NCBI GenBank assembly: GCA_003116995.1
Contig: BDSL01000045.1
Location: 186,001 to 250,000 of the forward strand
Reading direction: 5' to 3'
Source of the DNA: Yamagishiella unicocca
Taxonomy: Eukaryota > Chlorophyta > Chlorophyceae > Chlamydomonadales > Volvocaceae
Length of the DNA: 64,000 bases
This document shows, piece after piece, positions 11,901 to 24,400 of the stretch. The translations under genes and the position numbers were made by a program. Each line of letters starts with the position of its first letter. Within the stretch, counting starts at the first letter, position 1. Under the pieces are notes generated by a model. The model did no database searches, had not been told where the DNA came from, and was given only the letters and a program-made list of their open reading frames with translations.

Positions 11901-13839
11901 GAGGGCTGCGGCGACGATGACCTGGCGGCCAGTGCTGCCGCCTCCAGCTTGCCATCAGCCCACGCCGTCGGCTGCGGCGACGACGACCTAGCAACCAGCG
12001 CCGCCGCCTCCAGCTTGGCATCCAGCCCTGCGCTCGACACGGACTGCGCCCTGGACTTCCGCCCCGCCGCAGCGCCCGAGCCGCCCGACCGCCCTAGCCC
12101 CGCCAAGGTGCCCCCCCCGCCGCCTCCGCCCCCTCCGCCCCCTCCGCCGCCGGTCAGCTCGCAGGCCGAGTAGCTCTCGTGCACCCCCGAGCCGCCGCCG
12201 CCGGCCTTGCCGCCCACGGCTGCGGGAAACATGGCGCCGTAGGTGGACAGCTGGCGTAGGCTGGCGGAGTCGCCTGCGGGGGCGGGGTGTGTTGTATGTG
12301 TGGTGGGGGGGGGGTTGCTAAAACGACTGTGTGTGTTTGTGTGTGTGGGGGGTGCAAAAATGGCCGTGTGTGGGGGGGTTGGGGCGATGGTGGTGGCGGT
12401 GGTGGTGTGCCCTGGTGTGCTTACGCGGTGTGCGGTGTGCCCACCTACGATGGCGGGCAGCGGGTGGGAGGCACAGCGGCGCCCGCACCCACTGCCACGC
12501 CGACCGACACCCGAAATGCCGCACCCTCCCCACACTTCCCGCACCCGGCCACACCCTCCCCACACCCGGCCGCACCGTTGCCGCCCCGCAGCACCAGCTT
12601 GAAGCCCGCGCGGCTGTGCCCCCGTGTACTGGCGGTGCTACTGCTGCCCGCTACCATGCTGCTGATGCTGCTACTGCTGCTCACGGCGTGCGTGCCGCCG
12701 GTGCCGCCAGCGCCGCTCCCGGCCTCAACCTCGCAACTGGTCCTGCTGGTCAGCCGACCAGGGGACTCCAGCACGTACGTCCCGGAGGCTCCAGGGATGG
12801 TGAAATCGGCGGGGCGGCCTGAGGACCGGGGACTGCCGGCCGCCAGAGCCGTGATGGCGGCGGCTCCTGCGGCCGCTGCGCGGCCGGCGACGGGGCTGCC
12901 GCCCGCAGAGCTCTCGTCTGCAGACGAGTCAGGCAAGACCCAAATGCGTTGACAAGGGAGGTGGTGCGGAGACGGCGTGACGATGTGAGGGCTGGGTCGC
13001 ATTGCAGATTGGAGGCTGGGCAGCGCGAACGCCTTTCTGGGTCGGCGTGGTGCGGTCGTTGGACTGTCGCTACTCCGACGGTGCATTTCCCCGTCCTGAC
13101 AATGCTTCCCGCATTGTTCCGGGTCGCAGTGATATGCCGATGAGTTGGCTTTGACCGCCCGCATCTCGCATCTCGCGCTGCGCGACCCACCTGCAGATTC
13201 GGCTCCGGCAGTTGCCGGACCCGAGAGCGCGACCGCTAGCGCCAGCACTGAGCCGAACTGGTAGGAGATGGCCTCGGCGCTGAGCCTAAAAGGAATGAGG
13301 GAAAGGGCGTTGGGGCTGTAGGACAGACTTTGGCCGGCAAGGACCGAAGCGGGGCGCGCGCACGACTCGGAGGGGCAGGGTGCGTTTTTGGGCCGCAAGC
13401 CGACGCACCCGTGCCGGGCGTTTTGCTGCAACGGTGGCGTGACGTCCTTTGCTGTGAGGTTTGAGGCAGTGACCAGCATACGCCGCAGCCTTGCGTTGCG
13501 CCGCTGCTCTTCCAGCGCCCTGGGTAGGCGGTGACGTAAGGGGTGCCAAGCGGTGACGGGACGAAAGAGCGGACGCGCAACGCCTCCAGAGGACAGTTAT
13601 GCGCTCGCTAAGACGCACTTACCTGGAACGCCAGGCCTCGCATTGCACGCGCATGCGGCTCGCTTCATGCTCCCACCGTTCCGCATCTTCCCGGTAACCT
13701 CTTACAACGTTTAACAGCTCTGCGTTTAGGAGTTTTTTGCGGGTCTGATTACATGAGCTGCGCAGCGGAAGGGTCAGCTGCTACGCCCGAAGGGTCGCTC
13801 ACCCTGTAATGTCGCCCGAGCTTTGTCCTCCAGTTCCAT
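5970..13839 (-). CDS. NADK: NAD kinase with long N-terminal extension, about 11 exons
   Basis: ATP-dependent NAD kinase making NADP. Minus-strand exons: 13803-13839, 13623-13719, 13409-13519, 13191-13285, about 12576-12917, 9934-12273, 9335-9478, 8546-8793, 8025-8105, 7330-7419 and 5970-6179, giving about 1,264 residues. Phases agree throughout; the lower end of exon 5 is uncertain. The kinase domain is the C-terminal third or so: [17 protein letters not shown], then GGDGTVLW (about residue 1007) split by an intron, [24 protein letters not shown], the signature [19 protein letters not shown], and [14 protein letters not shown]. The start ATG at 13839 has an in-frame stop upstream. Residues 1 to about 100 are charged and coiled-coil-like ([17 protein letters not shown]). 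The next roughly 780 residues are mostly Ala/Gly/Pro/Ser-rich, with one conserved-looking block, [16 protein letters not shown]. Such tails are long even for plant NAD kinases. Fusion of two neighbouring genes cannot be excluded. The compartment is unclear. Confidence 0.9.
6237..6312 (+). repeat. Dispersed repeat family A, copy 1
   Basis: Shares CTCGTGTACGAA, AAAACCGTTTAGG, and GATGCGTGCTGGAGAAC with the copy at 28259-28337. It lies in the last NAD kinase intron, just beside the 12-bp array. Confidence 0.7.
6413..7176. repeat. 12-bp minisatellite, about 64 copies, in the last NAD kinase intron
   Basis: Units are AGTGACRGCTGC with sporadic AGTGGAGGCTGY variants. Variant units start at 6526, 6658, 6742, 6982, 7066 and 7162, and all spacings are exact multiples of 12, so there are no indels. 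Because 12 is divisible by three and the unit lacks stops, several frames on both strands stay open across the array. It is flanked by the NAD kinase exons ending at 6179 and starting at 7330, so it is intronic. Confidence 0.95.
9233..9316. repeat. 28-bp tandem repeat, 3 copies, at an intron 5' end
   Basis: Three copies of CGCCACCCCTTCCAGTAAGG plus eight further bases. They lie just inside the NAD kinase intron whose donor abuts the exon end at 9335, so the repeats sit next to a 5' splice site. Confidence 0.85.
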
Positions 13840-14205
13840 TTTTGATTAAACTGCTACACCATAATGCACCTGAAATGTAGCTTTGTAATTGCGTTTGGAT
13901 TGTCCCGATGTGCTCGAAATGTAATTTCAGGTAATTGCTTTCGAGCATTGGGTCAACAGCCGTACATCGGCGGGGAGCCGGGAACCATCAACGCGCAACA
14001 ATCCAGCCTCGTCTATTGGAAATCCTCATCCAGATTGATGTCTCTTTTACGAATATAAAAATGCACGACCTCTGTACGTAAAATTTCCAACCCCCCTAAC
14101 CGACTCGCCTCTTCAGGTTTACGTCCACCCTCACGCCTAGAAATGCGCGGCCGCTATAACGCCCGCGTCCTAGTACCCTCACTGAAACGTACAGAGCGCC
14201 ATGGC
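13840..14205. other. Short intergenic region between two minus-strand genes
   Basis: 366 bp separate the NAD kinase start codon from the stop of the coiled-coil gene. It is clearly less GC-rich than its surroundings and must hold the NAD kinase promoter and the upstream gene's 3' UTR. A 9-bp perfect inverted repeat, TGCTCGAAA (13911-13919) and TTTCGAGCA (13939-13947), lies within it. I saw no poly(A) signal. Confidence 0.6.
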
Positions 14206-17200
14206 CTACGGGCCTGCGGCCATGCCCAGGCCGCCCTGCACCTGTGCCACCGTGCGCTGCACATACGAGTCGAACAGCTGCCGCAGCTCCTGCAGCTCCT
14301 CCTCCGCCCTGCCGCGCAGCCGGCTCTCCACAATCAGCTGGTGCTGCAACCCCACGATGTGGGTCGCGGCCTCAGCCAGCAGCCGCCGAGCCGAAGACAC
14401 CACCACCAGCCCCGAGGACACCGGGGCCACGCCAGCGCCTCCCTCCACGGCCACACATTGCAGCCCCGCCGCCTCCTCCAGGTTCGCCTCCGTAGAGCTT
14501 ATCGCAGCCTGCGCCCGGCGCTGCGCTGCGCGCGCCGCGGCTGCGGCCTGGTCCCGCTCCTGCTCCGCCTGTGCCGCCTCCACCTCCGCCTCCGCCAGCG
14601 CTCGCTGCGTGCTGGTGAGGCGGCTGACGAGCGGCTGCGTGGTGTTGCGCAGCCGCAGCGAGTTGAGCTCCGCCCTCAGGCGCGAAACCAGGGCACCGTG
14701 GTTGTCCAGGACGCCGCTCATGCCCTCCAGCTGCGGAGGGGTCGGCGACCAAAATGGTTGGCGACCAAAGGGAGGGAGTGGGGGTCGGGTACAGGTAGGG
14801 CCGGGTAGGATTTGCTAATGCCCGGGCAGGGCCGGGCAGGATTTGCCGACAGGGATTGATCGGCGGAGCAAGGCGATGCAGCGGCGAGCCATAGGCTGCG
14901 GGCGGCGCACGCGTTGAGCACGGGCCGGGAGGGAAGGCCGGGGAACCTGGGCCGACGAGGGGTGTCTACAGCGGCGGCGACGACAGCACCATGCATCCGC
15001 AACCCAACCTCCCCGCCCTTTCCCCCTCCCAATTCCCGTTTCCCCTTCGTTTTCCTCGCAACCCCCAGACTCCCGGCCGCCGCGCTCCTCCAGGCACCCG
15101 CCACCCCGCCACCCACCCACCTGCGCTTCCCGCTGCGCCACCGCCTCTGCGTCCGCCGCCGCCAGCCGGTTGCGCAGCGCCCACACCTCCCGACTGGAGG
15201 ACTCCAGCAACAGCCGCAGCCGCAGCGCCTCCGCCGCCGCCGGGTCCAGCAACCCGGCGGCAGCGGCAGCGGCTGAGGCCCGAGCCGCAGCCGCCTCCTC
15301 CGCCTCCACGTCAGCCTCCACGTCGCTGCCGCCCGGGCTCAGCCCAAACGCGGCCCCGCGGCGGCCTGGCGACGGCGCCGTCGCCGCCAAGGCCTCGCCG
15401 CCAGCCGCAAGCATCATGTCGTACAGACGCCGCGGCCCGCCGGGCGCGTCAGAGACCGCCGTCGCGTACTGTAGGTGGGCGGCGCCGCCGGCCGCAGGGC
15501 GGCGCTCCCACAGGTACGCTCCGGAACCGCCGGCGGCGGCGGCGGCGACGCTGCCTGGAACCTGGGCCGCCACTGCCGAGCTGGTCGAGCGGCTGAGCAG
15601 CAGTGGGGAGGTGCTTGGGCTGGCGGGAGGGGTGGCGGGCATGCCGCTGTTGGCGGAGCCATAGGACTGGAGGGCGCGACCGCCGCCGCTGCCACCGCCG
15701 GCGATGTCGTCGGCGTCGGAGGCGCTGGTCGTGACGCCGCTGCGGCTGCCGGCGTCATAGCGGGGGCTGCCGGCGTCATAGCGGGGGCTGCCGGCGCCGC
15801 TGGCGCCGGGGGTGCCTCCCGCCCCCAGCTGCGGCGGCAGCGGCGGCAGCAGGGAGGAGCTGGCGGGGACGACGTCGCTGAGGGACGCGCGGCGGTGGAG
15901 GCGGCCTGCTGGGGTGTCCTGCCGCTGCTGCTGCTGCTGCCGCTGCTGCATGAAAGCTGGTGCTGCTTGCAACTCGCCGCTGCCGCCGTTGTTGCCGATC
16001 ATGAGGGAGGCCCGGCCCAAGGCGTGGGTGAGGGATTGCACCTGCGGCGGGGGGAACGGGGGAGGTGGGAGGGAGGAGAGGAGAGGCACGTCCGCACGTC
16101 GGCACACGGCCCTTCACCTCAGCAGTAGCACTTGCCGTTGCCGTTGCCGATCCTACTCGCCTCCGTCAACACACACCCAAACGCTGTGGTCTGCTGCGCC
16201 CCCCCCCCAACCCACGCTACGTTTCCCCAGTCGCGTTACCGGGTATATTATTGTTACCCCCCCCCCAACCCACCCACCCAGCCCCGCCAATCATCTCTTC
16301 TGGGACCCCCATCGTCATAGCCCTTGGTTCGTCGGCCGCGGATTCGCGGATTTCGTGTACACCGCCCGCCCGGCCCCTCCACTTCCGCACCACCACCACC
16401 CCCGCCCGCACCTGCGCCTCCCGGAAGGCCAGCTCTGCCGCGAGCCTCGCAGCCGCGGACTCGCGCCGCGCCGCCGCCGCCAGCCGGCCACGCAGCGCCA
16501 CCACCGCCGCGTCCCGCTCTGCCAGCTGCTCCTCCATCAGGCGGCGCTCGTCCAGCTCCAGGGTGGGAACGACCACGCGGACGCCGGCCTGGGGCGCGAG
16601 GTTTCGGACGGATGGCGGGGGGGAGCGCGGGACCCACGTCGGGCGACAGCTCCGGAACCAGACACCGGGCACCGGATAGCGGACATGCCGATCAGCAGGG
16701 TTTGCGACTGAAGAGGCTTTATCAGCAGAGCAACGCAACCTACCCCTGCCCATCCAATACCCGGCGATCCCCTTATGCATGTCCGCAATCCAGCAACCGC
16801 CAACAGACCGTCCCGCCAGCCAGCCCGTCAGCCCACCTCGACCTCCTGCCAGCTCCGCAGGGGCCCCGGGACACCGCCCTCCGCCGCCGACGCCACCCCC
16901 GCCAGTCGGGCCTCCAGCTCGGCCTTGGCGCGCAGGGCCGCCCGCTCGCGACCCAAATGCTCCGAGACCTGTACGGCGGCAGCGGAGCGGGCGGGAGGCG
17001 CCAAGCTCAAAGCAGCGCCCCGTGGCTGGGTTAACGAACACGAGGTAACACGAGGCGCGTTCCACAGCTTGCGCCTCCAAGCTACGTCCGAGACACCGAG
17101 TACAAGCAACCAATCCCATGCGTCCTGCCCCTCCCACCGCCCACGACTCCACGCGCCCCCACGACCCTCTCCCGTATGCCCCAAGCCCCGCCCCCACCCC

Positions 17201-18399
17201 TTGCTACAGTCGGTTTTGCCCACCTCTTTTGTGCCGACCAACGAGTCATGATTCATGATTCCCATGCTGACGCTCCCCCCCTTCGCTACCTTTCTCCAGC
17301 CCCTTCCACCTCCCCCCCACCTGCTCGGTGAGCGTGTTGACCTGCCCCAGCGCCTCCGCCAGGGACTCCTGCAGCGCCGCGCTCCGCTGCGCCCCCTCCA
17401 CGTGCAGCGACCGCAGCGACCCCCGGGCCTCACGCAGAGCGGCCTCGCGGGCGTCCAGGGCGCGACGGGCGGCAGACAGCTCCGCCTCCGCCTCCGTGAC
17501 CTGGGCCTGGTGGAGGGGTAACGGTGGTGGGGGAGGTGATGGGAGGTGTTTGGTTGGGACGTGTGGGTTACAGGCCAGCAGGTCCAGGCAGGACAGCACG
17601 TGTGGCATGAGGACACGGGTAGCTAGGCCGGGGAGGAAGCGGTCCGCGGTTCGATCCTCGACCTTAGACGTGTTTCCTGAAACGCGGGGTGTGGAAGCCC
17701 GGCTGAAACCCTACCCCGCGGAAACGTGCAGAGCAGGGTCAAGTCCGGTAGCCGGCACCCTGGGGTCCGGTAGCTCCCCCCCCCCCGGCCCCGAAACCAC
17801 TCCCTCACCACCAGCTCCGCGATGGCTAGGTTGTGAACCCGCAGCGCGTCACTCGGCGCACGAGACCCGGCGGCGGCGGCGCTGACGACGTCGGAGGTGC
17901 CGCGGCTGAACGCGCCGAAGAGCAGCTGGCCGCCGCGCGGCGGCGCCGGCGGCGCGGCGGCATTGGGGCCCGCCGGCGCCGGCGCCGCCGGCGGCATGGC
18001 GGCCGAGCCGGCGGCGACGGCGGCGGAGGCCGCGGCGGTGCTCGCGGCGAAGGCCTCGGAGCTCAACCTCGACGCCAGGGAGGGTGAGGATGAGGTCCGG
18101 GTGGAGAGGGCTGAGGCCGGGGGGGTGGGTTGCTGGGTGCGGAGCGCCGGTGTTGTGGGGCCGACGGCAGTTTCTTCGTCGCCGCCGGGGCCGACAGCGC
18201 CGGCGGCGGAGGCGGAGGGGGCCCAGGAGGAAGACGCGTCGGCGTCGCCGCCGGCGTCGCCGGTGCTGCGCGCCGCCGCATCCGCGGCGGCGGATGCCAG
18301 GCTCTCCGCCATTGCTGTCGCCGTCAGCGGCGGCAGGACGTTGCCAGCAGCGGCCCGTACGACGCCTGACGCCGCCGCCAGGGACACCGCCAGGGTGGC

Positions 18400-18430
<31 letters not shown>

Positions 18431-21400
18431 CGCTTCGGAGAGCGACCGCCGGCACCATGCACGGCAGCGACAGCTGCCGTCGACTGGGACGCCGACGGCG
18501 ACTGGGGCCCCAAACCCAAACCTGCCTGGGTGCCGGTGGTCTCTCCAACCGCGGCTCCGAAACCAGCACCACCGCCGACCTCGCCCTCAGCTGCACCAGA
18601 CACCGAACCCGCCGTCGCCGTCGCGGCGGCCTTCGCCGCCGCCGCCGCCGCCTCGTCGTCGTCCGCCTCAGCCTCGACCAGCATGTTGGCCAACGACGCC
18701 ACGCGAGGCAGGTCGATGGCGGCGGCGGCAGTAGCGCCGGCGGCGACGCCGGCGCTGTAGCCGGTGTAGTACGCGGCGGCGGCGGCAGGCGAGGATTGCT
18801 GCACCCCGGCGGCGGCGGCGGCCGCCGCGCCCTGGCGCATCCCCGACGCGGAGGCGGCTGTAGCAGCAGTAGCGGCCACGTGGTCCAGGTACGGCACCAG
18901 GGCGCGAGCGGCGGTTGGCCGCCGTGCACGGGCGCCGGCGGGCGACGACAGCGGCGGCGGCGCGGCTGCCTCTGCGGCCTGTGCGCCGCCGCTGCTGCCG
19001 TACACGTCGCCGCCTTCGGCGGCGGCGCCGCCGCCACTGCGCTCTGGCGGTTGCCTGGCGTCGGCGGCCGCTGGTGAGGCAGGCAAGCTGCCCAGGATGT
19101 CTTCGAGGAGGTCCCTGATCGGGGCAACAGCAGCGGGGGTCGGGTGGCAGGGGGAGAGGAGCAGACAGCAGCGAAACTTCCCGTTAGCTGCCAAAGAAGG
19201 AAACGAGGTTTCCTAGCTGGAGAGATATTGTGGGCGGGGAACGGGGGGCTGGGAAGAGGGTTTGGCTGGATTGGGGACGAGCCCAGGGAAGAAGCGGAGG
19301 CGCGGGTTACAAACAGGAAGGAGCCACCAACGGAGGAAACGTACCGGCCTTGTCCATAGACCCTGGCTGCCCCTCCTCTTGCCCCTACAAACGCCGGTGC
19401 CTACCCTACCCTACCTCCCACCTTCCAACCATCACAGCACCCGGTCCCGCACCTGCAGTGCTGCCGCTCCACCTCCGGCATCGCGCCAGCCGGGCTGCAA
19501 ACACCGTACGGCATCTGCTGCCGCGACGGCGACGACACGGGCGACTTGCGCGCCGACCGGGGCGGCGAAGCCGCCGCGGCGGCGACCGGCGCCGGCAGTA
19601 CGGCAGCGACGTCGGCGGGGGGTCCCGAGGCGGCGGCGGCGGCTGTGGCGGCGGCGGGCGCCAGCGGCACCTGGGGCTCCAGCGACGCCGAGGCCGCGTG
19701 CTCTGCCTCCGCCGCCGGCATGGGGAACCGAAACCCTCCCTCGCCCTCTTGCTCCCCCTCGCCATCCTCCTCGCCCTTCACGTCGATTGTGGCAACAGCC
19801 GGGAGCTGCTCATGCGCCACCCCTGCCTCCGCCACCTGCTCCGCCACCTGCTCATCCTGGGCCGCCAGCCCCTGAAAGAGCTGTGGCTTCTGAGGCGAAG
19901 CCGGAGCGGTGTCAGCAGCAGAAGCAGTGGACGCCGGGGGGTTTGCGGTCGAGCTACCAGCGGCGGCGGCGGCGGCATCTCCCACATCTGCTCCCACCTC
20001 GGGTCCGATCCGAACGTAATCTCGGTCGCCTGCCGCCGCGGCCGCCGCCTCGGCGGCATCCGCGGCTGCGTCGGTGGACGTGTCGGCCCTCTCTTCCTCC
20101 ATCTCCGCCACGCGTGCCTCCAGCATGCCGCGGTCTCGCTGCAGGTGCTCCACCTACAGGACCGCAGCACAGCACGCACGGCACGGCGAGCCGCAGCACG
20201 CACAGCACAGCACAGCGCATCTCAGATCTCCTCCACGCCACGGGCCGCCGAAACGGGCAAGCTCCCAGCCACATGCCAAGCTCCGCGCCTCTGGTGCCGG
20301 CCCCGGCGCCGTACCGTGTGAGTGCCGTACGCACCCCGGGGTACCTGATGCCTCCCTGCCCTAATCGGTGTTCCTATTCACTGCCGACCCACGGGTCTTC
20401 CTCCCCTATCCCCCTGCCCAACCCCTCTACCCACACACCCCGCACCCGCACCCGCACGCGCCGCCTTCAACCCACCTGCGCCCTCAGCCGGTCCACCTCC
20501 TCTCGCAGCCCCTCGATCACCCGGTCGTCCAGTGCGTGCATCTCCAGCTCCGAAGCCGCCGCCAGGCCGAAGGCGCCCAGCTCGGCCTCCACGGCGGGAC
20601 GCAGCTCGCCGCCTGCGCCCGTCATGGCCTCGAGCTTCTGCAGCAGGGCACGGCGGGTGGGGGGTTCGAGGGAAACCCGTGGATGTCCGAAAAGAAAATC
20701 GTTTAAAACAGAAGTTTTAAACCCGGCGGGTGGGGGGGGTGGGCGGGTGGTGGTGTTTCGCTGCTCTGGCTGCCCGGACCCTTGACTGCCTCACTTCTCC
20801 CTCCCTCCCCCCTCTCGCGTCAACGGTTTTCACGCCACCCCCCCTCGAGGGTGCCCCCTCGCCCCGGCACCTGAATCGCCGCCATCAAGTCGCCGTTGTG
20901 GGGCGGAGGGGAGGCGGGGCGGGAGGCCAGCCGGCTGCCCCCGCCCCCGACGAACCAGCCCACATGCGCCGCCAGTCCGGGGCCGGGGGGGCCAGGGCGG
21001 GGGACGGGCGACGGCGCCATGCTCGTCAGCAGGCTGCCGCCGTACCTGCCGTACCACACATACCGGCACACGCACAGGCTTAGCGGTAAACCTACATATG
21101 CAGGTGGCTGCTACCTTTCAAGCACCAGCAGTACTTCTTCAAGCGAGGTATGCCCCCAATACAGGGTGAGGGTTGGTCTGCCGCTTGGGGGGAAGAAGCG
21201 GGGCACCAGGGCCACCAGCGGTGTGTGGAGAGCTTCGGCGGCAACCCATGTGCCATTGATCCCTCTCGCCCCCACCTCCCGCCCCCACCTCCCGCTCCCA
21301 CCCACCCACCCACCCACCTAGGTGAGGTGCCCAGCGACGCCAGGTACGAGGGTGCGGTCAGTCGGCGGCGGGGCGACTCGAAGGGGCCGGGGCTGGCCTG

Positions 21401-24400
21401 GCTGAACGCATGCAGCCCGCTGGCACCGGCACCCGCAGCCGCTGCACCCCCCGCCGCCAACACGGTCATGGACTGAGGGGAGGCACCGCCCGCGGAGAGC
21501 GAGTGCGGTACACCGGGGCTCGCGGCGCCGCCGGTGGTGCGGATTCGGAGCGAGGTGGGTCCATTGGGAGAGGGTGGTGTGAGGACCCGGGGGGGTGCGG
21601 CACCGGAGGTGCCGGGCTGGGCGGCGGCGGCGGCGATGGGGTCGTAGTACGTGGGGATGATATGAGTGTGGGTGGGGGCCCAGCCGCCGCTGGCAGTGGG
21701 GGAGGGGCCGGAGCGGCCGAGAGGCGGCAGGTGCGGAGAAGGTTGTTGCCCTGGTGGGGCGGGGTGCAAGGGGTGGGGGTAGGGGGGGGGGTCAGCGGGT
21801 TGTGAGGTCCCCAGCGGCCCCGGAAGTGGCAGGCGGAACTGGGTGCTGCGCGCGCAGACACGGCACTGGCTGCTGCGCAAGCAGACACGGCACTGGCTGC
21901 GGCTGCGGTGGTTTGCGCCCCCCCCTCCCCCGGGGCGCCAACTCAGGCTCACGGCCTACCAATGCGCGCTTTACACTCCTGTAAACCAAGACCAAAACGA
22001 AACCAAAACAAAACCCGAAAGAAAACCCGAAAGAAAACCCGAAAGAAAACCCGAAGGAAAACCAAACAAAACCCAATGACGAATACCTGACATTCAACTT
22101 CCAAAACCCAAATTTTTTAACCGGATCGAACTCCGTAAGCCTGAAGCTTGAAAACCAAATCGAAACCCGATGTCCGAGCCTGCAGAGGCCCCACCTGCGG
22201 AGGAGAAAGGGCCTTGTGCGATCGCACCGCTGCCGCCCCGCCTTGTCAAGTAGTAGTAATGGCCGTTCCCACCAGCAGCAGGAGCGCCGCCGGCCGACCC
22301 ATGGGTCATTAGCTCCCCGCCCTCCGGCGCCGCCACCTCGCCCACGCCGTCGGCGGCGGCCTCAAGCGCCGCCGCCGTCGCGGTGTCGAACACGGAGAAC
22401 AGCCGGCTCGCACTTGACCCCGCGGCCGCCGCCGGCTCCGGAACCACCGCGCCGTACGTCGCGGCGGGGCCCGGCGGCGGCACGAAGTACGGCTCACGCG
22501 GCGCTGACGGCTGCAGCGGCGGCGGCACCTGCACCGCCCACGGCGCCGGACCCTGACCCGTGGGTCCTCCGGGTGGAGGGTGGATCGTGTTTCCGGGAGA
22601 AATGCCGCCGCCAGCGAATCCGCCGTAAGGTCCGTAGGCGCCACTGAGTGGCGCGGCATCTGCCGGGAGGTGACCCGTGGGGCTGGCGGCGGCGGCGGGG
22701 GGGGAGAGGTGGTGCGGAAAGAAATCGCTGCCGTCGTCGTCACTTGCGGCGCCCGGCTGCTGCTGCTGCGGGGGTGGGGTTGCGGCGGCTGCGGCGGTGT
22801 GCAGCGCGGTGAGGGCGTCCCCCAGCTGCTGCTGCATGGCGCGCATCTGGGGGGAGGTTGGGGGTAAGGTGGGGTTTGGGTTGGCGGGAGGCGGGGGCTT
22901 AGGGTTTGGGTTGGCGGGAGGCGGGGGCTTAGGGTTTGGGTTGGCGGGAGGCGGGGGCTTAGGGTTTGGGTTGGCGGGAGGCGGGGGCTTACAGCACCGG
23001 GATCCTCGAGAAGCAGTGGGTGGCGAGAAGACCTGGCTGCACGACAGAGGAAACGGAGCGCAGAAACTAGCTGGCGAATAGTTCCCGGACACGCGGTTCA
23101 CTTGAATGCCGGGAGGAGGGGTGAGTGGGCGGGGGTGAGTGGGCGGGGGTGAGTGGGCGGGGGTGAGTGGGCGGGGGTGAGTGGGCGGGGGTGAGTGGGC
23201 GGGGGTGAGTGGGCGGGGGTGAGTGGGCGGGGGTGAGGGGCGGGGGTGAGTGGGCGGGGGTGAGGGGGCGGGGGTGAGTGGGCGGGGGTGAGTGAGCGGG
23301 GGTGAGTGAGCGGCATTTGGAGCCGCCAGCCGCCAGCCGCAAACCCAAACCTGCGTATCCAACCCGCAACGCTCTCGACAAGAATGGGCCCCGAGGACTC
23401 GCCCACCAACCCACGGAGCTCCGGAACCAAGAAAGAGACCTTGCGCCTGTTGGCAGGCCTCCCGCCCCGCCCCGCCCCCCTGCCATGCATGATAAACACC
23501 AGTGAGCGCCCGGTCTTCCCCTTGCATCTCGCTGCGCCTCTCCCTAGCATCGCCCCCCCCAATCCCATGTCGAGTTACCGGTTCTTTTCTGTAACCCCCC
23601 AATCCCCAGGGTTTCCTGCCTAACCCACCCCACCCACCCTCCGCGCGCACCTGGATCCGCAGCTGCTCCTTCTCCTGGGCGCTGGCCTTGAGCTGGTGCC
23701 GCAGCAGGTCACGCTCGTACGCCATGCGCCGTACCTCAAAGTCGGGGGCGACCGCGGGTACGGCGGGTGCGGCGGCGGCCGGCGAGCAGCTGCCGCTGGG
23801 CAGCGGCGCCGCCACCGACACCACCTGCGCCGCCACCACATCGCCCTGCGGCGGCGGGAGAGGCGCCACACCGACTTTCGCCTCCCCCGCCGGCGTCTCC
23901 GCCTCCTCCTCCTCCTCCTCCTCCACCTCCACCGTCATGTTTGTCATCATCGCCTGGGCGCTGAGGCCGGTGGTCTCGGAGCCGCCGTCGGGAGGCGGAC
24001 GGGGTCCGCTCAAGGTCGGCATTTCGGGCGAACTCGGCGCCATGTCGTGCGCCGAGGCTCTTGCTGCGGCTGCTGCCGTTCTCGGTTCTGCCGATGACGT
24101 CAGCAGATCTTCCCAGGACGAAGGCGGCTCTGCCAAGCTGCCTGCTAGCGGTGGTGCTTCCGCAGTTGAGGGATCTGCGCGTCGCGGGCAGCAGTAGGCC
24201 GGGGCGATGAAGAAAAGGTAAGGGCGCGATCATCGACGGTGTTAAGCAAATGGAAAAGAAAATGGCGGCAGGCTCTGCGAAGTGTTGACGCTGGCCGCGC
24301 CGTCAATTTCCGACACCTTACCGCCAGCGCTGCCGCCTGGGGGACCTCCGGGCTGCTCACTTGGGCCGCCACTGCTTCCGGAATTCAATTGCAAATGCTC

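Noticed and set aside
13237..13479. NAD kinase start at the ATG at 13479 with a transit peptide
   Set aside because: That ATG is internal to an exon (13409-13519) that joins in phase to two further upstream exons starting at 13839.
22871..22990. Interstitial telomere repeat
   Set aside because: The 30-bp unit contains TTAGGGTTTGGG by chance, but the rest of the unit is not telomeric.
24134..24136. Start of the coiled-coil protein at 24136
   Set aside because: The codon there is TTG, and a phased upstream exon with ATG at 24403 joins to this frame through a good GT-AG intron.
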